From Ilyonectria destructans (lineage: Eukaryota > Ascomycota > Sordariomycetes > Hypocreales > Nectriaceae): 64,000 nt of DNA. The notes below the pieces were generated by a model. The model worked only from the letters and a program-made list of their open reading frames with translations, was not told the origin of the DNA and ran no database searches. The stretch spans positions 558,001 through 622,000 of the forward strand of contig JAHEWK010000007.1 in assembly GCA_020740775.1 (NCBI GenBank), in the 5' to 3' direction. How positions within the stretch are numbered: the first letter of the stretch is position 1; each line of letters opens with the position of its first letter. Below are positions 57,576 to 64,000 of the stretch, one piece after another. Position numbers and translations under genes: made by a program.

Positions 57576-57832
57576 CAGAAGCCACTTATTGCACTCGACA
57601 CGACCGCAAGAGCGTAAACGCGACCAATTACACGATGTGCCTGCGGCTTGCTGTGACGGAGACCTTTACGAAATTGAAATGGCCCAGTCGCCATTCCAGT
57701 CAATCCTCCTCCGACATGAAACCATCCGTAAGGTGTACTCAACATTCGAGTTTTGACCACGGGGTCACCTGGTGGTGTGCCAAATAGGAAGTAAACGGCA
57801 CAAGCGGCAATCAACAGCGCGCAAGAGGTCAT
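57575..57832 (-). pseudogene. Truncated DUF2306 membrane protein
   Basis: The frame from 57832 starts MTSCALLIAACAVYFLFGTPP, then TPYGWFHVGGGLTGMATGPFQFRKGLRHSKPQAHRVIGRVYALAVVSSAISGF. The H-x8-GPFQF-R then HR-x-x-GRVY pattern is typical of DUF2306 predicted membrane proteins. The remaining membrane segments are missing; the sequence after ISGF belongs to the carotenoid oxygenase relic in another frame. The 5' end is uncertain: the frame stays open upstream to about 58040 without a better Met. Confidence 0.6.
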
Positions 57833-57910
57833 CAGCCACCATTTGCCGTCAGTTATCGTGTGCGAAGGGCCAGCAGATGACTGTGACTTTCTTTCGTGGA
57901 GAGCCAGGGT

Positions 57911-57963
57911 GGCAGAGCCTTCGTCCCCAGCAGGCAGAGCCTTCGTCCCCAGCAGGCAGAGCG
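57911..57963. repeat. 22 bp tandem duplication
   Basis: GGCAGAGCCTTCGTCCCCAGCA occurs at 57911-57932 and again at 57933-57954, with a third partial copy (GGCAGAGCG) after it. It lies just upstream of the DUF2306 relic. Confidence 0.8.
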
Positions 57964-58361
57964 TCTGTTCCGTTGTCTTGTGGTTTGCATAGTTGGAATT
58001 AGCGTTAATGAACCAAGATGATGCGTAAGGCTAAGTTTAAACAGAAACTTATAATACAATCCCTCGTCTATAATGGGGCCCGTCGCAGTGGACTTTTCAG
58101 GTATATGGGCCGGATGTTTCGGGCTCCATAACTTCACATCTTGAATTTCGGGGCTCGACGCTATTTTTGGCCTTTGGCGGTCCTGCTCCCATTCGTTATT
58201 CAATCGCGCTTCTCACTACACTTTCCACAGCCCTCGAGAGCATCCAGCTAAGAATTATGATACTCTTACTTTTATCGCTTGAATTGGCCTCTGCAATCCA
58301 TTAAGGACTCTAACCACTTCTATGAGAGGTATCTTTGATGTGTCAGCCTGGTCTTCATGTA
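57964..58361. other. Flank between pseudogenes and transposon
   Basis: About 400 bp of normal-composition sequence with no gene seen. Confidence 0.4.
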
Positions 58362-58441
58362 GGCGAAGAGTACCGACACGGCTAGCCGTACAATTACCAA
58401 CACATAACATTTGCACGGCTAGGCATGCAATAAAGATCGGT
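58362..58441 (+). repeat. Left terminal inverted repeat
   Basis: 80 bp pairing with 62462-62541. It contains the shorter motif CACGGCTAG twice, about 40 bp apart, which could be transposase-binding subrepeats. Confidence 0.8.
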
Positions 58442-60439
58442 TATATAGTGAGTGATTTTTGGCCCTTGATAACGACTGCAAATTGGCCCTCAATCTAATG
58501 ATCAACGGCTTCTACGGTATTAATTCAACTTGCTGTGCCTTTATCCTGCTATAATAAACCCAATTGACGCTTCTAATGCCCATCCTGCAGCTCTTCTGGT
58601 CTTCTCTAATAATGCCCTTCCCCCTAAAGGCTAATATACCTTATAAGAGGAACTCTATATTATAATTAATATTTAGGCAGTATTATAAGGTTATGCCTTT
58701 ATAGTCTAAAGGTCTATAGAGACTATAAGTAAAAGAACTATTATTACCTATATATATAACTGTAGAGGGCGCCCTTATCTCTATAAGAAAGTAGATTAGT
58801 AGTAGAATTTATACTGTACGGAATGCTACTTCTCTATTATTATAAAGAAAAGTCTATATTAGACTGTATAGAGTCTATAGTATTATTTTAATACTTTCTT
58901 TAGTTAATATAATTATAAATTAAATTAATCTTAATAGAAATATCCAGCTTATTATTAACTATTAGATAAATAGAAAGATACTATCTAAAAATTAATTAAA
59001 GTTAGTATTATATTTAAGTAGATTAAATCTTTCTTATATAATAATCTATTTATTCTTACTGTAAAGTAAGATATCTATAACTATATTATATAAGGTAAAA
59101 AGAATCTTACTAAAGATTAAAGTAATATATATATTCTTACTAAAAAGCTTAAAGCTAAGAGCTTTTAAAGTTAATTTAATCTTAATATAAATAGTAGAGT
59201 TATAGTAATACTATTTATATATTTATAATTACTAATATACTTTAAATTATATCCTAAAGTGCTTATTTTAGACTATATCTATAAGACTAATAAGTATAAG
59301 ATACCTCTTCTTAATATAGTCAGTATTAATACTTACTAATAAAGCTTCTATATAGTATTTATATTTTTTTTAATAAGAATAAATCTAATTATATATAGAC
59401 TCTTAAAGAGCTACAGTATATATATTAAATCTATAAAGTGGCTCTTCTATCTGTAATTCTTATAGATTGCTATCTTACTTATATAAATACTATTACCTCT
59501 TCCTTTTATTTCCCTAAGTTAACTATAATATTATATATATAGTATATTAATAGAGTAATTCTAGCTTATTATCTATCTTTATTTACTTAAGAGGATAAAA
59601 CTAAAGGAAAGAAAAAGTAAAAGAAGTTCTATATCTATTAGTATAAGCTTATAGACTTAAAAACTAAAAGTATCTATAATTAGAACTTAAAGAGATTTAA
59701 GAAGTATTATATTCCTAAGTATATTAATTAAGTAAGCTATCTACTGAATATCTAGCTTAATCTCTATAAAAAGAGATTTATTAAGATATAGATTAACTAA
59801 TACCTTTACTTAAATTAATATATTATATTATAAGATAAAAGTATTTACCAGCTTATTAAATCTTATATAGATAATATAAAGGCTAACCTCTTTAAAGCTT
59901 AGAAGACTATTAGGTATATTCTAATTAATTAGATCTCCAAACTTAATACTATTTAAGGCAGATAGTATATTAGTATATCTATTTAACTATCTGAAGTTCT
60001 ATATAGTAATATATATAATTAGGTCTTATACTATACCTTATATAAGATTAAGAGTTAGTAATAATAGCTATTATAGAACCTCTTTATATATATAGAGGTC
60101 TTTACTAAAATACTTAGTCTATCTTATATTTATATTATTTAATTCTTATTAAGGCAGAATTAACCTCTTTAATTATATTATTTCTATTTATATTAGTATC
60201 TCTAATAATTAAAAACCCTCTAGCTTCTTATTAAACTATATAGCCAGTTTAATTATCTTATAGCTAATTTAATACTACTATTAATAAGTATATAATATAA
60301 GCTCTATCTATTTAAAGCTGTTAAGAAATCGGTATAGATAAGGTTAGTACTAATATATTTAAAATATTATTAATTGGGCTATATAATAAGGTTTAAAGTA
60401 TGCCTCTTATATTATAATAAACTATTAGAGGGTTAGATT

Positions 60440-60534
60440 TAGGCTCCTACTCAGGCTCCTGCTTAGGCTCCTGCTCAGGCTTCTACTTAGGCTCCTACTT
60501 AGGCTCCTGCTCAGGCTTCTATTCAGGCTCCTAC
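60440..60534 (+). repeat. 12 bp minisatellite inside the AT-rich element
   Basis: Eight units of the form AGGCTCCTACTC / AGGCTCCTGCTT / AGGCTTCTACTT. In one plus frame they read A-P-T-Q, A-P-A-Q and A-S-T-Q, with stop codons where C has become T (CAG to TAG). It looks like a coding repeat of the former element protein. Confidence 0.6.
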
Positions 60535-62089
60535 CCTAATATTAACAGATATACCAATCTATATATATTCTCACTCTAGTACCCACTTATTATCTTCTTT
60601 ATTTCTAATGGGATATTTTATAGTATCTAAGACTATATTTAAGACTCTATCTGAGACTATATCTAAGACTGGAGTCTATATAAGAAGGCAGATAAAAATA
60701 ATATATAGAATAGCTTACTGAAAGACCCCTTTTGCTGCTATATTTAAACCTCTATTATAAGCTAATAACCTCTATACTATCTTCTAATAGTATAAGATAG
60801 CTTAAAAGATTTAGTTTACTATATTACCTTAAGGAGCTATTAGGACTGATTAATAATACTATAGAGCTATAGAGCTGCCCCTATATTATAGTAAAGCTAA
60901 GTATATCTAGTATATTAACTATAAGTAAATAGAAAGTTATTATAGAGCGGGAAATCTTATTAGAGACTGAATTTAGAAGGAAATAATAAGTTATCTTAAT
61001 TGGGATAAAGCTAAAAATAAGTATATTAAATAGGATATTAGAGTTAAGATAGTATAATAGTCTTTCTTATAGTAGCAAAGAATATAAAATATTTAGGCTG
61101 CTACTAAAAGAGATTTAGAAGTATAGATAAGAGTATATGAGGGGGAGAATACCCTCTATTAAAATCTATATAAATAATAGAAAATATAATTAGTATATAT
61201 TATTTAAATAAGAAAGAAAAGATAGATTTTTAAGTATAAATTTTATAATTTAATAGTTTAATTTAATAGAGTTATTCTTAAGTTTAAATATAAAGTAAAT
61301 TTAACTTAATAGTTACTTATATTATAATAAGAGATATAGGTATAATAGTATAATCTTATAATATTAAATAACTCTATAATATTACTATATTTCCTACTAT
61401 ATCTATATAATATATCTATTCTAATTAATATTCTAAATATATATTTCTAATCTCTCTGCTATTTAAAGTATTAATAGGTTAGTAGTTATCCCTATAGCAG
61501 CTATAAATTAGGTTATATCTAGAACTATAATATTTATATTCCGATATTTATTATTAATACTTTAAAGCTAATTATAATTCTATATAGAAGTTATATCTAA
61601 AAGAGGATATTATTACCCTTAGTAAAGAATATTATTAAAAAACTTAATATACTACTCTTTAATAAGTTAATATCTAAATAGTATTATTTCTATAATAATA
61701 AACTATTCTTAAGGAGGATATTAAGTAGCTTAAGCTCTTATAAGTACTTAGGGGTCTATATAGAGTATAGTAGAAGATATTAGATCTATTAATAGAGTTA
61801 TAATAGCTCTTTAATATTTAACTGGAAATAGTATTATTATTAAATAAGTAAGTCAGACTGAAGCCTATATTTATTAGTTATTAGCAATAGGATATAGAAT
61901 AAATAGATTATTACTATTAACTTATAGTATTCTAGTAGGTATTACTAAATTATCTATAAATATAAAGATATTCTAAGGGTTTTAATACTAACTTTAATTA
62001 CAGTTATATATCTTAATATCTTAAGACTATTATTTAATATAGAAAGAGGATATATTTTAAGAGGAGGAATCCTACTTTTTATACTATAT

Positions 62090-62290
62090 CTATTAAAGTT
62101 ATTTACTTATATATAACTATATATATTAAGGTTATTTACTTATATTAACTATATATATTAAGATTATCTACCTATAGATAATAGCTATAAAGTTATTTAC
62201 TTCCTAATAACTATATATATTAAAGTTATTTACTTCTATATAACTATATATATTAAAGTTACCTACTTATAGATAATAGCTATAATATTA
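62090..62290. repeat. AT-rich tandem array of about 33-36 bp units
   Basis: Five or six degenerate units of the type AAGTTATTTACTTATATATAACTATATATATT, two of them interrupted by a CTATAGATAATAGCTATA variant. It lies in the right subterminal part of the element. Confidence 0.6.
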
Positions 62291-62461
62291 TAACTAAATT
62301 ATATATTATTTACAGTCTTCTGCAGACTGGTATATTATCTCCGGGTTAAATATAATACCTTAAATAGCTAAATATACACCAAATTATTATCTTTATTTAA
62401 TAGTATTAACAAATGCCCTGTAGGTATATGCAAAAGAGATATCCCTCGAACTTACTATATG

Positions 62462-62541
62462 ACCGATCTTTATTGTACGCCTAGCCGTGCAAATGTCATG
62501 TGTTGGTAATTGCACGGCTAGCCGTGTCGGTACTCTTCGCC
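62462..62541 (-). repeat. Right terminal inverted repeat
   Basis: Reverse complement of 58362-58441, ending CTCTTCGCC. The four differences from the left copy are all transitions. Confidence 0.8.
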
Positions 62542-62745
62542 CTTTATGTACCGCCCTCGGGCCCCGATATTAGGCGAGATGAGGTCCAATAACATTTTCC
62601 ATTTAGCATCAGGTGTGCAGTTTACGAAGCACATGCTACCCTTTATAAAAACGAGATCCCGCTTAACATCATAGAGAATTTAACACGAGACTTGTAAAGG
62701 GTTCTATAACTCGCTATGTACCGAGACTAGCTAAAACGGCATCCT

Positions 62746-63956
62746 TCAAGAACTTGCAGTCAATACACCCTTTGTCCATTTCTTCAACGCTTCAATGCAC
62801 TCCCCGTTTATTTTATCGTCACCTTCAATTAAGATGAAATCGTGAGCCATCTTCTCTTGAAGGTCAAACTGTAGCTTCATCCTAGGATTGCTCTTCTGTA
62901 CTTGGCCCACAAAATCGATGCATTGGTCTCGAAACACCTCGTGATATCCTACCGACACGTACATCTGGTTTGCAAGGGCGCTTAAACGGTGCATCCAAGG
63001 CTTCTCCATGTCGAGGGCAAATAAATGACTGCGCTCTTCCGTTGACCTTGTCTCCCAATCGTCATATCCCACCACTACACCTATGATCAACTTCACAAAG
63101 TCGGCAGAGAGCATGTCAATCGAGCCGTTTTCAACAAATGATCGATCATTCGTTTCTTTTGTGAGCCACGGCGAGATGAGGAATACTCCAGCGAATGGCC
63201 TGGTCAGGTTCAGGTCGATTTGAACGGCTTCGGGATGCGGCCACACCAAATGGCACATCAACTGGCTTGTCAAGTTACCGCCGGCAGAATCTCCGCCGAT
63301 GATAATATTCTCTGGGAGAATTCCAGATGCAAGCAAATGAGATAGGCCACTGGCGGCCTGACGCAGTTGCATGGGATACCGCGCAACGGGGCAGAGCGTG
63401 TACTCGAGGATTGCCACTGCAACTTCAGTCTCCGCCTCGATACCAGCCGCGATAAACGATCGCCAAAGCCACTCCAAATATGAAGTGAGCATTGGGGTAG
63501 TGAAGCCTCCTCCGTGGAAGAAAAGCACTACTTTCTTAGCCTTGTGGCGGTCTCCGAGCCAGAGGATCGAGGAGTTCCCGTCCTCCAGTGGTTCAATGTC
63601 GTAGCTCAACCGACCAGCCTTTTCTGAATCCGCCCCTGGGCTCAACTTGGACATTTCCACCTCAACCCATGATTTATACACCTCCTTGGTCGGCGGACAC
63701 AAATATTGAGTCTCGCGTGCGTCAAAAACATCCTGGAGCGCTTTGTAGACTCCACACAGAGCGTAGTCTCGAAGGGGAAGTCCTCGAAATCCAGCAATAA
63801 CTGTAGCACGGGCGATGTATGCTGCGACGTAGAATGGAGCTAACAGGAACCGTTAACATTGACACGCCGAGGTCCCAAGTCGTACAATCTTGACATACCT
63901 TGGCAAAATCGGAATGCCAAGCGGAATTTGTCCGCGTTGGAGAAGGGAGACGACAT
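62746..63956 (-). CDS. Alpha/beta hydrolase, HSL-type esterase/lipase
   Basis: Serine hydrolase of the hormone-sensitive-lipase group, likely acting on short-chain esters or secondary-metabolite esters. Exons 63956-63899 and 63839-62746 (intron donor GTATGT, acceptor GTTAG, junction G/CT) give 383 aa from MSSPFSNADKF. The oxyanion motif is VVLFFHGGGFTTP, the nucleophile elbow is IIGGDSAGGNLTSQL, the acid region follows YVSVGYHEVFRDQ and the catalytic His is in KMAHDFILIEGD. The triad is complete, so it should be functional. It lies just outside the transposon; no signal peptide is visible. The first exon is less certain than the rest. Confidence 0.82.
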
Positions 63957-64000
63957 GGGTAAAAGAAGACGAGTAATGGTTAACAGTTGTGTGACCAGAA

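Larger units (their letters stand above)
58362..62541. mobile_element. 4.2 kb element with 80 bp terminal inverted repeats, RIP-like interior
   Basis: Left end 58362-58441 begins GGCGAAGAGTACCGACACGG; right end 62462-62541 is its reverse complement, with only four differences in 80 bp, all G/A transitions. The interior from about 58640 to 62320 is extremely AT-rich with TA dinucleotides dominating, as produced by CpA to TpA changes of RIP. No ORF survives. The sequence ATGTA abuts the left end and also occurs four bases beyond the right end, which may be a target duplication with a slightly shifted TIR end. TIR length fits a class II (DNA) transposon, but the superfamily cannot be told because the transposase is unreadable. 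Confidence 0.8.

Noticed and set aside
59500..61200. Attempted reading of a transposase in the AT-rich block
   Set aside because: The plus-strand frames contain very many TAG/TAA codons; restoring C for T gave no secure family, so no product is named.

Overview
The window looks like genomic DNA from a filamentous ascomycete (Pezizomycotina). Genes are split by short GT-AG introns of about 45-75 nt. There are two HET-domain genes, fungal Zn2Cys6 and bZIP regulators, ERG24, a cluster resembling the galactosaminogalactan (GAG) exopolysaccharide locus of Aspergillus, and a very AT-rich block with the look of repeat-induced point mutation (RIP). The species cannot be fixed from the sequence alone.

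Layout. 1-460 holds a weak relic of a sugar-isomerase-like gene. 1.2-13.9 kb is a metabolic neighbourhood: an APC-type permease (+), a bZIP/DUF3425 regulator (-), a cytochrome P450 (-), a zinc alcohol dehydrogenase (-) divergent from an aldehyde dehydrogenase (+), and an MFS monocarboxylate-type transporter (+). Together they could carry out hydroxylation, alcohol to aldehyde, aldehyde to acid, and transport.

14.4-31.8 kb is the GAG-like cluster: a giant membrane glycosyltransferase (gtb3-like, about 2848 aa, -), a UDP-glucose/UDP-GalNAc 4-epimerase (uge3-like, +), a small single-TM ORF (-), and a secreted deacetylase (agd3-like, +). The glycoside hydrolase partners sph3 and ega3 of the Aspergillus cluster are not seen here. 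The epimerase would make the UDP-galactose/UDP-GalNAc precursors, the glycosyltransferase would polymerise and probably export them, and the deacetylase would make the secreted polymer cationic.

32-52 kb is mixed accessory sequence: a secreted SnoaL-like protein (-), retroelement scraps and a dispersed repeat found twice, ERG24 (+), two divergent HET-domain genes (the - one broken by an in-frame amber codon), a ferroportin-like transporter (-), a Zn2Cys6 regulator (-) and a MYND-finger protein (+). 52.1-54.1 kb is a PTR2-type peptide transporter (-).

56.1-57.8 kb is a gene graveyard on the - strand: a truncated, frameshifted aldehyde dehydrogenase, a carotenoid-oxygenase relic with four in-frame TAG codons, and a truncated DUF2306 membrane protein joined to it. 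Directly beside it, 58362-62541 is a 4.2 kb transposon-like element with 80 bp terminal inverted repeats and a heavily AT-converted interior. An intact HSL-type alpha/beta hydrolase (-) closes the window.
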